Positions 9,137 through 17,711 of a stretch of 40,297 bases of DNA are shown here, one piece after another. The notes beneath the pieces are model-generated. The model searched no databases, was not told where the DNA came from, and saw only the letters and a program-made list of their open reading frames with translations. The translations under genes and the position numbers were made by a program. Each line of letters opens with the position of its first letter. The stretch's first letter is position 1. Origin of the DNA: an uncultured Burkholderiales bacterium (lineage in GTDB: Bacteria > Pseudomonadota > Gammaproteobacteria > Burkholderiales > Burkholderiaceae_C); NCBI GenBank assembly GCA_937873395.1, contig CALMYH010000159.1, positions 1-40,297 of the forward strand. The letters run 5' to 3'.

Positions 9137-9661
9137 TCAGATGGACTTGACCACCCACCAGCCCTTGAAGAGCCACGGCAGGCTCGGGCCCGAACCCGCA
9201 GGAACGCCCCCCCTGTTTTCGGCGCTGATGCCGATCTCGGTGATGTCCTGGAGGTCGGCTTCGGCCACCGGCATCTGCAAGGTCTGGTATTTGCTTTCGA
9301 TCACCCCCAGCGACTGGGGCGGTCTGCCCTCCCGCAGGGCCCACACCTGCATGCTGTCCTCTCGCCCTTCGCGCACGTCGTTCAGGCGTTGCACCAGCAG
9401 CTGTCCGTCCTTGGGGTTGTGGGTGATGAGCATGGCCGGCAACTGGTCCTTGTCGAGCAACACCGCCACGTGACGGATCTGCGGCACCTCGATCAGCCGG
9501 GCCTGCAGGTGGGTGATCTGGGCCTGCAACTGGGTCACCATGCTGGACGCCGTGGCCCAGGCCAGCAGCAGGACAATGAGCAGGAAGATGGCCAATGCGC
9601 GCCACCAGGTGCTGACGCGGCGAAACGTGGACGGCTTTTCAGGGGACTGGGAGGCTTCCAT
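9137..9661 (-). CDS. RskA-like anti-sigma C-terminal domain membrane protein
   Basis: This 174-residue protein has a short cytoplasmic N-terminus, one transmembrane helix (about residues 20-41, ALAIFLLIVLLLAW), and an extracytoplasmic domain resembling the C-terminal domain of RskA-type anti-sigma factors. The characteristic spacing is seen in MQVWALREGRPPQSLGVI, ITEIGISAENRGGVPAGSGP and the closing WLFKGW. The usual N-terminal zinc-binding anti-sigma domain is absent, since only about 20 residues precede the helix, and no ECF sigma gene is nearby. It therefore cannot be a standard anti-sigma factor by itself. The ATG at 9661 is chosen because sequence upstream is arginine-rich low-similarity translation. 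It probably shares an operon with the 7TM sensor downstream. Confidence 0.7.
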   Translation of the reverse strand: MEASQSPEKPSTFRRVSTWWRALAIFLLIVLLLAWATASSMVTQLQAQITHLQARLIEVPQIRHVAVLLDKDQLPAMLITHNPKDGQLLVQRLNDVREGREDSMQVWALREGRPPQSLGVIESKYQTLQMPVAEADLQDITEIGISAENRGGVPAGSGPSLPWLFKGWWVVKSI

Positions 9662-9848
9662 GGCTGGCTTGTTGCAGTTCGGAGGACTGCCAAGTATGCC
9701 TTGTCGGCCCAGGCTGTCGCAGCGGGTGCGACATGGTGGGTGGCGTTGGGCACCGGCCCTGGCCCTGGCCTGCGTCACGACGCTGGCAGAAGCCGCGCCC
9801 GCGCCCCCGTGGCGCCCATCTCCGGGGCTGGATGGCAGGCTGGTTTGA
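9660..9848 (+). CDS. Possible small secreted protein (weak candidate)
   Basis: A 62-codon frame on the plus strand fills most of the 196-base gap between two minus-strand genes. It encodes a basic segment followed by a signal-peptide-like stretch (WAPALALACVTTLAEAAP) with an AEA-AP cleavage-like site, then only about 17 residues. An inner ATG at 9696 would shorten the N-terminus. Its ATG overlaps the ATG of the opposite-strand RskA-like gene. I recognise no family and see no convincing ribosome-binding site. In DNA this GC-rich such a frame can arise by chance, or it may be the 5' remnant of a decayed exported-protein gene. Confidence 0.15.
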   Translation: MAGLLQFGGLPSMPCRPRLSQRVRHGGWRWAPALALACVTTLAEAAPAPPWRPSPGLDGRLV

Positions 9849-9857
9849 AGACCCTCG

Positions 9858-11012
9858 TCAGGCGGTCGGGAAGGTGCCCGGCAGCAGGATGGATTTGTCC
9901 ACGGTCTCGATCTGGGTGTGGCCGCAGAAGGCCATGGTCAGGTCCAGCTCCTTGTGCAGGATCTGAAGGCACTTGGTGACGCCGGCCTCGCCCATGGCGC
10001 CCAGACCGTACAGGAAGGGCCGGCCGATGTAGGTGCCTTGCGCGCCCAGGGCGCGGGCCTTGAGCACATCCTGCCCGGAGCGGATGCCACCGTCCATGTG
10101 GATCTCGATCTGGCCGCCCACGGCATCGACGATGGTCGGCAGGCACTCGATGCTGCTCTGGGCCCCATCGAGCTGACGGCCGCCATGGTTGGACACGATC
10201 AGTGCATCGGCGCCGGACTGCACCGCCAGTTTCGCGTCCTCCACATCCTGGATGCCCTTGAGGATGAGCTTGCCACCCCAGCGGTTCTTGATCCACTCGA
10301 CGTCACCCCAGTTGAGCGCCGGGTCGAACTGGTCGGCCGTCCAGGCCGACAGGCTGCTCATGTCGGCGACGCCGGTCACGTGCCCCACGATGTTGCCGAA
10401 CTGCCGGCGCGGCGTGCCCAGCATGCCCAGCGCCCAGCGTGGCTTGGTGGCGATGTTGATCATGTTGGCGATGGTCAGCTTGGGCGGTGCCGACAGGCCG
10501 TTTTTCAGGTCCTTGTGGCGCTGACCCAGGATCTGCAGGTCCAGTGTCAGCACCAGGGCCGCGCAGTTGGCCGCCTTGGCGCGGTCGATCAGCCGTTCGA
10601 TGAAGCCGCGGTCCTTCATCACGTAGAGCTGGAACCAGAAGCCTTCGCCCGCGTGTTGGGCCACGTCCTCGATGGAGCAGATGCTCATGGTCGAGAGCGT
10701 GAACGGGATGCCGAACTTTTTCGCCGCCCGCGCGGCCAGGATCTCGCCGTCGGCATGCTGCATGCCGGTCAGACCGGTGGGGGCGATGGCCACCGGCATG
10801 GCCACCTTCTGGCCGATCATGGTGGTGGCGGTGGAGCGGTTCTCCATGTTGACCGCCACCCGCTGGCGCAGCTTGATCTTCTGGAAATCGTCGTTGTTGG
10901 CGCGGTAGGTGCTTTCGGTCCAGGAGCCCGAATCGGCGTAGTCGTAGAACATGCGCGGCACGCGCTTCTGGGCCAGGATACGCAGGTCTTCGATGTTGGT
11001 GATGACGGTCAT
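9858..11012 (-). CDS. lldD: FMN-dependent alpha-hydroxy-acid dehydrogenase (L-lactate dehydrogenase type)
   Basis: This 384-residue protein is full length for the FMN-dependent alpha-hydroxy-acid oxidoreductase family. It has the N-terminal RVPRMFYDYADSGSWTE, the FMN-binding APTGLTGMQHADGE, the STMSICSIEDVA segment, the catalytic His276 in VSNHGGRQLDGA, and the phosphate-binding HMDGGIRSGQDVLKARALGAQGTYIGRPFLYG. It should oxidise L-lactate or a similar 2-hydroxy acid to the 2-oxo acid and pass electrons to the quinone pool. Substrate cannot be fixed from sequence; glycolate or mandelate are alternatives. The ATG at 11012 has GGAGA upstream. It stands alone, with no lldP or lldR neighbour, and a 93-base gap separates it from the gene upstream. 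Confidence 0.9.
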   Translation of the reverse strand: MTVITNIEDLRILAQKRVPRMFYDYADSGSWTESTYRANNDDFQKIKLRQRVAVNMENRSTATTMIGQKVAMPVAIAPTGLTGMQHADGEILAARAAKKFGIPFTLSTMSICSIEDVAQHAGEGFWFQLYVMKDRGFIERLIDRAKAANCAALVLTLDLQILGQRHKDLKNGLSAPPKLTIANMINIATKPRWALGMLGTPRRQFGNIVGHVTGVADMSSLSAWTADQFDPALNWGDVEWIKNRWGGKLILKGIQDVEDAKLAVQSGADALIVSNHGGRQLDGAQSSIECLPTIVDAVGGQIEIHMDGGIRSGQDVLKARALGAQGTYIGRPFLYGLGAMGEAGVTKCLQILHKELDLTMAFCGHTQIETVDKSILLPGTFPTA

Positions 11013-11105
11013 GGGCTTGTCTCCGGGGGTCGAACTTGGGATCGGACGATGTTAGCCACAGCGGCCGTCCCTGGCTTGTGAAAGCGGGACTGGGGCGGTT
11101 GAAAT

Positions 11106-12656
11106 TTATTGGGGCAGGGTGCAGGCACGCTCCGAATCGGTCAGCGGCTCGGCCCAGCCCAGTTGCTGCTCCAGCACCGCCAGGGTGGCTTCCGACGCGT
11201 CCCTGCCCCCGGCTTGCCGGGCACGTATGCGCTCGCGCAACACCTCCACCGGCGCTACGCACGCCAGGATGGCAAAGGGCACGCCCTGCGCCTTGGCGAG
11301 GTCGGCAAAGGCCTGGCGCTCGTGCTGGCGCAGAAAGGCGGCATCGACGACCACGCGCCAGCCCTGGTCCAGCAGCTCGGCCGCGCGCGAGCGCAGGCTG
11401 GCATAGGTGTCACCGTGGGCCTGCGCCGAATACAGCCCGGTGTTCAGCCCAGAGCCACTGGCCGCCAGCGCCGCCAGGCCGTGCAGGCGCTTGCGCTCCA
11501 CGTCCGAACGCAGGCGGATCGCGCGGCCGTCGGCCTGGGCTGCCAGCCAGCGTGTCGAGGCCCAGGTCTTGCCACTGCCCGACAGTCCGTGGGTGATCAC
11601 CAGAGCGGGTGACGGCAGGAAAGGTGGCAGCCCGGCCAGGCGCGAGGCCAGCCAAAGGTAGGTGCGCACCTCCTCCAGTGCCAGCGTCGCCTGGTCGGGG
11701 GATGCGCCCAGCTGGGTCCAGCGGATGCCCGCCACCTTGGCCCGCACCAGGGCCCGGTAGACCGCAAAGAAGGGCAGCACGGCCGGCGCGCTCACGTCGC
11801 CGCTGGCGTCCAGCCATTCGCTCAGCAGCACCTGGGCCAGCCCGGGCTGGCCGATGTGCCACAGGTCCATCCAGGTGAAGGCGATGTCGCTGGCGACGTC
11901 GACCCAGCGCAGCGCGTCGTTGAATTCGATGGCGTCAAACGCCATCACCTCTCCACCCAGCCGCACCAGGTTGGCCAGGTGCAGGTCGCCATGGCCCTCG
12001 CGCACGTGGCCCTCGGCGCGGCGTTGCTGCAGCAGCGGGGTCAGCTCGTTCAGACGGGTCTCGGTCCAGTCGGAGAGTGCGGCCACCGTGAGCAGGTCGG
12101 TGTCATCGACCAGCGTCGTGCGCAGCGAGGCCAGATTGTCGCGCGCAAACCCGGCCACATCCTCCGGCCGGCCCCAGGGGCCGTCTTCATCGGCCACGGT
12201 CGCCGTGGCCTGGAAACCCGCCACATGCCGCGCCAGGGCCTGCAGCATGGCCGGGGTCAGCTCGCCGCGGGCGGCCACATGGTCCAGCCGGTCGGCCTCG
12301 GGAAAGCGACGCATCTGCACCGCCCATTCGATGGCCTGCGCCGGTTCACCGCCGATCACCGGCGCCTGCGCTGTGCCGGTGATCGGCAGGGCGGCCAGGT
12401 AGAGGCGGGACGTCGGGTCGGACGGAGCAAAACGGCTGTTGACCCGCAGTTCGGCCTCGCAGGCGGTGCGGCGCTTGTCCAGCGTGGAAAAATCCATGAA
12501 GGACAGGGCCACCGGCTTCTTGATCTTGTAGGCCCGATCGCCGGCCAGCAGCACCCAGGCGCCGTGGGTCTGCAGCAGTTCGACCCGGTCCACCGGGTGC
12601 GGGTAGCGGGTCGGCTCCAGCAAGGCGGCGATCAGGGGCGGGACAGCAACGGACAT
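11106..12656 (-). CDS. APH-like kinase fused to a P-loop kinase
   Basis: This 516-residue protein joins two domains. Residues about 20-330 resemble an aminoglycoside-phosphotransferase-like kinase, with the catalytic loop HGDLHLAN (H222, D224, H226) and a metal-binding DAIEFND starting at D241. Residues about 350-510 are a P-loop kinase with Walker A GLSGSGKT (357-364), RSDVERKRLHG, and a lid-like region rich in arginine. This two-domain layout is a recognised family usually annotated as bifunctional aminoglycoside phosphotransferase/ATP-binding protein; the true substrate is unknown and antibiotic resistance should not be assumed. It diverges from the acyl-CoA synthetase across a 43-base gap. 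Confidence 0.85.
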   Translation of the reverse strand: MSVAVPPLIAALLEPTRYPHPVDRVELLQTHGAWVLLAGDRAYKIKKPVALSFMDFSTLDKRRTACEAELRVNSRFAPSDPTSRLYLAALPITGTAQAPVIGGEPAQAIEWAVQMRRFPEADRLDHVAARGELTPAMLQALARHVAGFQATATVADEDGPWGRPEDVAGFARDNLASLRTTLVDDTDLLTVAALSDWTETRLNELTPLLQQRRAEGHVREGHGDLHLANLVRLGGEVMAFDAIEFNDALRWVDVASDIAFTWMDLWHIGQPGLAQVLLSEWLDASGDVSAPAVLPFFAVYRALVRAKVAGIRWTQLGASPDQATLALEEVRTYLWLASRLAGLPPFLPSPALVITHGLSGSGKTWASTRWLAAQADGRAIRLRSDVERKRLHGLAALAASGSGLNTGLYSAQAHGDTYASLRSRAAELLDQGWRVVVDAAFLRQHERQAFADLAKAQGVPFAILACVAPVEVLRERIRARQAGGRDASEATLAVLEQQLGWAEPLTDSERACTLPQ

Positions 12657-12699
12657 GACTTGACTGTATCGTGTCGGTCAGAAAAACGGAGACACCCTT

Positions 12700-14226
12700 G
12701 TGAACCTCGCCCATCTGCTGCAGCGCCAGGCGCTCGAGCACCCCGATCGACCCGCCCTCTTCAACGGCCCCCAGCCGGTGGCCACCCATGCCCAGTGGGC
12801 CTGCCGAGCCGCGCGCATCGGCGCCCGGCTGCGCGCCAGCGGGCTTCGGCCGGGCGACCGGGTCGTGCTGTTCATGCGCAACCACCCGCGCTATCTGGAG
12901 CTGCTGTTCGGCGCCTGGTGGGCCGGGCTGGTGGTGGTGCCGGTCAATGCCAAGCTGCACCTCAAGGAGGTGCAGTGGATCGTGGAGAACGCGGGGGCGC
13001 GCCGGGCTTTCGTCACCTCTGACATCGTGACCGACCCGACCGAGCTCACCGGGCTGGACGGTGTGACGGACGTGGACAGCGCCGAGTGCGACGCGTGGAT
13101 CCACGAAGGCGAGGGCCTGGCCGAGATCGAAGACCGTGCCCCCGACGACACCGCCTGGCTGTTCTACACCAGCGGCACCACCGGCCGGCCCAAGGGGGTG
13201 ATGATCACGCACCGCAACCTGCTGACCATGGGCCTGGGCTACTTCATCGACGTCGATCACGTCGACCCGCAGGACGCCATCGCCTACGCTGCGCCCATGT
13301 CACACGGGGCGGGGCTCTACGCCATCCCGCACCTCATGGCCGGTGCGCGGCACGTGGTGCCCGCCTCGGGCGGCTTTGACGCCACCGAACTGTTCGAGTT
13401 GGGCCGCGCCCTCGGTCCGCTTTCGCTGTTCGCGGCGCCGACCATCGTCAAACGCATCGTCGATGAGGCCGGGGCGCAGGGCCTCACGCCCGAACAGTGT
13501 GGCCAGAGCTTCAAGACCATCGTCTACGGCGGCGCGCCCATGTACGCCGCCGACATCCGCCGCGCGCTGCGCAGCATGGGCCCGCGCTTCGTGCAGATCT
13601 ACGGTCAGGGCGAAAGCCCCATGACCGGCACCGCCCTCAGCCGCGCCCACCTGGCCGACACTTCACACCCGCGGAACGAGGAACGCATCGCCTCCGTCGG
13701 GGTGGCGCAGACCCCCGTGCGCATCCGCGTCGCGGGGTCCGACGGCCAGCCGCTGCCCGTCGGCGAAGTGGGCGAGGTGCTCATCCGGGGCGACAGCGTC
13801 ATGTCCGGCTACTGGCGCAACCCGGAGGCCACCGCCGCCGCCATCCGCGACGGCTGGCTGTGGACCGGCGACATGGGCGCGCTCGATGCGGACGGCTTCC
13901 TCACCCTGAAGGACCGCAGCAAGGACCTGATCATCAGCGGCGGCAGCAACATCTATCCGCGCGAGGTGGAAGAGGTGCTGCTGCACGCGCCCGGCGTGGC
14001 CGAAGTGGCCGTGGTCGGCGCACCCGACCCCGGGTGGGGCGAAATCGTGGTGGCCTTTGTGGTGCCGCAGCCCGGCGCGATGCTCGACGCGAAGGTGCTC
14101 GACACCTTCTGCCTGGACCAGATCGCGCGCTTCAAGCGGCCCAAGCGCTACGAAATGGTCGAGGCGCTGCCCAAGAACAACTACGGGAAGGTGTTGAAGA
14201 CGGTGTTGCGGGAGCGGGTGGGCTGA
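12700..14226 (+). CDS. AMP-forming acyl-CoA synthetase
   Basis: This 508-residue ANL-superfamily enzyme activates a carboxylic acid with ATP and joins it to CoA. Motifs are the P-loop YTSGTTGRPKG (156-166), the central IVYGGAPMYAADIRRAL, YGQGESPMTGT, the hinge WTGDMGALDADGFLTLKDRSKDLI, GSNIYPREVEEVL, and the catalytic lysine K497 in NNYGKVLK. The substrate, which could be a medium- or long-chain fatty acid or an aromatic acid, cannot be decided from sequence. The GTG at 12700 is supported by GGAGA about 7 bases upstream and by the start of similarity (NLAHLLQRQALEHPDRPAL). It stands alone and converges on the hemerythrin gene. Confidence 0.92.
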   Translation: MNLAHLLQRQALEHPDRPALFNGPQPVATHAQWACRAARIGARLRASGLRPGDRVVLFMRNHPRYLELLFGAWWAGLVVVPVNAKLHLKEVQWIVENAGARRAFVTSDIVTDPTELTGLDGVTDVDSAECDAWIHEGEGLAEIEDRAPDDTAWLFYTSGTTGRPKGVMITHRNLLTMGLGYFIDVDHVDPQDAIAYAAPMSHGAGLYAIPHLMAGARHVVPASGGFDATELFELGRALGPLSLFAAPTIVKRIVDEAGAQGLTPEQCGQSFKTIVYGGAPMYAADIRRALRSMGPRFVQIYGQGESPMTGTALSRAHLADTSHPRNEERIASVGVAQTPVRIRVAGSDGQPLPVGEVGEVLIRGDSVMSGYWRNPEATAAAIRDGWLWTGDMGALDADGFLTLKDRSKDLIISGGSNIYPREVEEVLLHAPGVAEVAVVGAPDPGWGEIVVAFVVPQPGAMLDAKVLDTFCLDQIARFKRPKRYEMVEALPKNNYGKVLKTVLRERVG

Positions 14227-14234
14227 CGGGATCG

Positions 14235-14254
14235 GGACGGCCAAGGCGCCGTCC
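14235..14254. terminator. Hairpin between convergent genes
   Basis: GGACGGC (14235-14241) pairs perfectly with GCCGTCC (14248-14254) around a six-base loop, in the 34-base gap between two convergent stops. The placement suggests a shared bidirectional terminator, but there is no T tract on either side. Confidence 0.35.
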
Positions 14255-14260
14255 GCCTGC

Positions 14261-14764
14261 TCAGCTGCAGGTGACGCTGCCGCAGCCGCTCATGGAGGCC
14301 GGGCGGACCTTTCCAGGGTCGGCCAGGGTCTCGGTGCGGGTGTCGAAGCCCACGTCCTTCAGGTGCAGGGCCAGGCCGGCGTCCATGCTGGCGGCGTGCT
14401 GCGGGAACCACTCGGCCAGCGCCTCGGCCAGGCGGCTGATGATCTCGGTGTCGCCCTGTTCGAAGTGGTCCACCACCGCGCGCATGGTTTCCAGGATGGT
14501 GGCGTGGTGGCTGGCGTGGCAGTTGTCGGCCGAAAAACCGGTGGCCAGCATCCAGCGTTCTTCCTGCGCGAAATGGTCCACCGTGTGTTCGATGAACTCC
14601 CGGTACAGCGGCAACTGGTGTTCGGCCGGTGTGGCCAGCAGCTGGTTGAGCAGGGAGACGAACTCCTGGTGGGTGTCGTCCATGCGGGCGTCACCGGTGC
14701 AGAGCGCATCCGCCCACTGGAGCTGGCAGGAGGGAACGGACGTGGGGGTGGCAAGGCTTTCCAT
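14261..14764 (-). CDS. Bacteriohemerythrin
   Basis: This 167-residue protein carries the complete seven-ligand di-iron set with correct spacing: H32 (DDTHQEF), H64-x3-E68 (HFAQEE), H83-x3-H87, and H123-x4-D128 (PQHAASMD). It should bind O2 reversibly in the cytoplasm and may serve in oxygen sensing, storage or NO defence. No signalling domain is fused. A C-terminal tail of about 25 residues with two cysteines (SGCGSVTCS) is unusual and might bind metal or form a disulfide; that is speculative. It is encoded alone, converging on the acyl-CoA synthetase. Confidence 0.9.
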   Translation of the reverse strand: MESLATPTSVPSCQLQWADALCTGDARMDDTHQEFVSLLNQLLATPAEHQLPLYREFIEHTVDHFAQEERWMLATGFSADNCHASHHATILETMRAVVDHFEQGDTEIISRLAEALAEWFPQHAASMDAGLALHLKDVGFDTRTETLADPGKVRPASMSGCGSVTCS

Positions 14765-14838
14765 GGGCGCGCAGGATAACCGGTGTGTCCGGTCCCGCCT
14801 TTGACCTGGGTCAAGCCCCGGGCTGCGCTGCGACAGCT

Positions 14839-16041
14839 TCAGGCGACGGCCACCTCGGCCTGGGTGGGCTGCGGGGGAGAACTGCTTTGTGCCTGCAGGC
14901 TCTGCGCCAGACAGGCCTGCACTTCGACCGACAGCAGCCCCGCCGGCAGGCGGGACAGGGCCGGGTGGTTCAGATAGCCGGCCAGGTGATGGGTGTCGGC
15001 CCGGCCGGTGACACCTTGCATCAGCTGCGTGTGGTCTTCCGTCCGTGCGTCCGCCGGGTGCTCACCCAGGTGGGCGCAGAGGTAAGCCAGCCCCAGTGTC
15101 GGTACCCGGGTGGTATCGACCTGACCTGCCGGCGTCACCAGCACACGGCCACTGGCGCCGACGTCGGCGATCAGCGCCGCCGGCAGCGACCAGTTCTGCA
15201 TCAGCAGTTGGCCCAACTCGCTGGCGTTGAGACCCAGCAGTTCCTGTTCGAGTTCGGTCCGGCCGACCCGGTCTGCTTCGAGCCAGTGTTGCAAGCGGTT
15301 GGCCGGCAGCAGCGAGGCCGCCGCCAGCTGGCCCACAAAACCGAGCACGACCTGCGTCGCCAGTCCGGCTTGCTGGGGAAGGTTCATGGCCTTGCCCAGG
15401 TGCACGGCCAGTTCACTGGCCCGCCCGCACGATGCCCAGAGGGTGTCGAAGGCCTTCTGCGCCGATGCCAGCCCCGGCTTGAAGGCTTCAGCCAGCATGT
15501 ACTGCAGGCAGATGCTGCGCACGGAGTTCATGCCCAGGAAGGTGACGGCCTGCCCCAGGTGGGCAATGGGCTTTTCGAGACCGTAGCGCGAGGAGTTGAC
15601 GGCGCCGAGCACCTTGGCCGCGATCAGCGGTTCCGCCATGACCAGGTCGGCCAGCTGGGTCGAATCCGCCTTGGCCACAAAATCGGGCGAAATCAGTTGC
15701 TGCAGGGAGCGCGGGGGGCGCGGAATGCCCCGGATGGCCTGAACCAGCTGCTCGCGGCGCGAGACCTCGAGGTCCTCCGGCTGGCGCCAGACCAGGCGGC
15801 TCAGAGCGGCCGGTGGTTCGGGCGCCGTGGCCCATCCGACCGACGGAGAGAGTTCGCAGACCGGCGGGGCCGCCGGCACCTGGCTGGCGCGAGGCCCGGA
15901 TGGAGCCTGACCGATTGTTGCGTCTGGAACGACGGACGAGCGCTGGGTGGCTGCGGCAGCGTGACCCGGCTTGCGCCGAAATGCCCACCACAGCAGCGCC
16001 AACGCCAGGACGGCAGCGATCCAGAGAATGAAAGCGGACAC
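14839..16041 (-). CDS. HDOD domain protein with membrane anchor
   Basis: This 400-residue protein has an N-terminal transmembrane helix (residues 3-21, AFILWIAAVLALALLWWAF) and a proline/alanine-rich linker to about residue 95. An HDOD domain follows (about 110-310), recognised by IPRPPRSLQQLI, LVMAEPLIAAKVLGAVNSSRYG and the IAHLGQAVTFLGMNSVRSI helix. HDOD proteins are regulators related to HD phosphohydrolases but usually lack activity; no HD pair is seen here. The transmembrane anchor is a less common addition. It lies 89 bases downstream of argH on the same strand, and a long inverted repeat separates the two. Confidence 0.85.
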   Translation of the reverse strand: MSAFILWIAAVLALALLWWAFRRKPGHAAAATQRSSVVPDATIGQAPSGPRASQVPAAPPVCELSPSVGWATAPEPPAALSRLVWRQPEDLEVSRREQLVQAIRGIPRPPRSLQQLISPDFVAKADSTQLADLVMAEPLIAAKVLGAVNSSRYGLEKPIAHLGQAVTFLGMNSVRSICLQYMLAEAFKPGLASAQKAFDTLWASCGRASELAVHLGKAMNLPQQAGLATQVVLGFVGQLAAASLLPANRLQHWLEADRVGRTELEQELLGLNASELGQLLMQNWSLPAALIADVGASGRVLVTPAGQVDTTRVPTLGLAYLCAHLGEHPADARTEDHTQLMQGVTGRADTHHLAGYLNHPALSRLPAGLLSVEVQACLAQSLQAQSSSPPQPTQAEVAVA

Positions 16042-16063
16042 GGTGGTTTCTCCCGAAGAGTGG

Positions 16064-16090
16064 GGGAGCGCTTGCGGATGGAGCGCTCCC
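16064..16090. repeat. 9-bp inverted repeat between argH and the HDOD gene
   Basis: GGGAGCGCT (16064-16072) and AGCGCTCCC (16082-16090) are perfect arms around a 9-base loop. The adjacent TGTTTTC lies on the side that would serve a plus-strand terminator, yet both flanking genes are on the minus strand. It is either an imperfect terminator for argH or an operator for the HDOD gene. Confidence 0.4.
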
Positions 16091-16130
16091 TGTTTTCAGG
16101 CTTATCGGCCCGCAGCCGCCGATCTTGAAC

Positions 16131-17591
16131 TCAGGTCGGCGTGCCCAGGCGGTTGCGGTGACGGGCAATCTGGAGCCGGACCTGGGCCGGCGCGGTGCCG
16201 CCGAGGGTGTGACGGGCCTCCAGGCTGCCGCGCAGGCTCAGCACGTTGAACACGTCCTTCTCGATGCCAGGATGAAACCCCTGCAGCACCGCCAGCGGCA
16301 GCTCCGACAGATCGCAGTTGTGGCTGGCGGCCGCCTTGACGGCATGGGCCACTGTCTCGTGCGCATCGCGGAAGGGCAGTCCCTTCTTGACCAGGTAGTC
16401 CGCCAGGTCGGTGGCGGTGGCGTAGCCCTTGTTGGCAGCGGCCTCCATGGCCATGGCGTTGACGGTGATGCCGCCTTCCTTCTGGCCTGTGGCTGGGTTG
16501 AGCTGGCCGCCCACCATCTCGCAGAAGATGCGCAGCGTGTCCTTGAGCGTGTCGACGGTGTCGAACAGCGGTTCCTTGTCTTCCTGGTTGTCCTTGTTGT
16601 AGGCCAGCGGCTGGCCCTTCATCAGGGTGATCAGTCCCATCAGGTGTCCCACCACACGGCCGGTCTTGCCGCGGGCCAGTTCGGGCACGTCAGGGTTCTT
16701 CTTCTGCGGCATGATGGACGAGCCGGTGGTGAAGCGGTCGGCGATCTTCACGAAGCCGAAGTTCTGGCTCATCCACAAAATCAGCTCTTCACTGAAGCGG
16801 CTGATGTGCACCATGCACAGGCTGGCCGCAGCGGTGAATTCGATGGCGAAGTCGCGGTCGCTCACGCCGTCCAGGCTGTTCTGGCAGACCTGCGGATTGC
16901 CCTGCTCATCGACCATGCCCAGGGTGCGGGCCACACGCTCGCGGTCCAGCGGGTAGGTGGTGCCGGCGAGAGCCGCCGAGCCCAGCGGCAGGCGGTTGGT
17001 GCGGCGGCGCACATCGGCCATGCGCTCGGCGTCGCGGGCGAACATTTCCACGTAGGCCAGCAGGTGGTGGGCAAAGCTCACCGGCTGGGCCACCTGCAGG
17101 TGGGTGAAGCCGGGCAGGATGACATCGACGTTCTGTTCGGCCACATCGACCAGCGCCACCTGCAGTTCCTTGAGCAGGTCGGTGATGAGGTCGATCTCGT
17201 CGCGCAGCCACAGGCGCACGTCGGTGGCGACCTGGTCATTGCGGCTGCGCCCGGTGTGCAGGCGCTTGCCGGCGTCGCCCACCAGCTGGGTCAGGCGTGC
17301 CTCGATGTTCAGGTGCACGTCTTCCAGGTCCAGCTTCCACTCGAAGGTGCCGGCTTCGATCTCGGCGCGGATCTGGGCCATGCCGCGCTCGATGTCGGCC
17401 CGGTCCTGCACACCGATGATGCCTTGTGCCGCCAGCATCTCGGCATGGGCCAGGCTGCCGGTGATGTCGGCCAGCCACAGTCGCTTGTCAAAGAAGACGC
17501 TGGCCGTGTATCGCTTGACCAATTCGCTCATGGGCTCCGAGAATAGGGCGGACCAGGCTTCGGATTTCTTGTCGAGCTGATTGGAGGACAT
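16131..17591 (-). CDS. argH: Argininosuccinate lyase
   Basis: ArgH splits argininosuccinate into arginine and fumarate, the last step of arginine synthesis. The 486-residue protein has the signature [11 protein letters not shown] at about 290-300, [17 protein letters not shown] carrying substrate-binding residues, and [18 protein letters not shown]. The ATG at 17591 is chosen because homology begins with [13 protein letters not shown]; a frame upstream of it is proline/arginine-rich and non-conserved. It diverges from a LytS/AlgZ-type kinase and LytTR regulator pair, a gene order also known from Pseudomonas (argH beside algZ-algR). Confidence 0.97.
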   Translation of the reverse strand: MSSNQLDKKSEAWSALFSEPMSELVKRYTASVFFDKRLWLADITGSLAHAEMLAAQGIIGVQDRADIERGMAQIRAEIEAGTFEWKLDLEDVHLNIEARLTQLVGDAGKRLHTGRSRNDQVATDVRLWLRDEIDLITDLLKELQVALVDVAEQNVDVILPGFTHLQVAQPVSFAHHLLAYVEMFARDAERMADVRRRTNRLPLGSAALAGTTYPLDRERVARTLGMVDEQGNPQVCQNSLDGVSDRDFAIEFTAAASLCMVHISRFSEELILWMSQNFGFVKIADRFTTGSSIMPQKKNPDVPELARGKTGRVVGHLMGLITLMKGQPLAYNKDNQEDKEPLFDTVDTLKDTLRIFCEMVGGQLNPATGQKEGGITVNAMAMEAAANKGYATATDLADYLVKKGLPFRDAHETVAHAVKAAASHNCDLSELPLAVLQGFHPGIEKDVFNVLSLRGSLEARHTLGGTAPAQVRLQIARHRNRLGTPT

Positions 17592-17711
17592 GGTGTTGCC
17601 AGCGGCTGGAGAGAATGGGGAGGCCCGCCGGAGTGCGGGAGCAGGTGACCGGGCACGTGGTGCGCCGTGCGCATCGACGGCGGTCATCGGCACGACAAGC
17701 CCACGAAACCC

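Noticed and set aside
11106-12656. Aminoglycoside resistance gene
   Set aside because: The APH-like domain is fused to a P-loop kinase and belongs to a general two-domain family. Nothing in the sequence indicates antibiotics as substrate.
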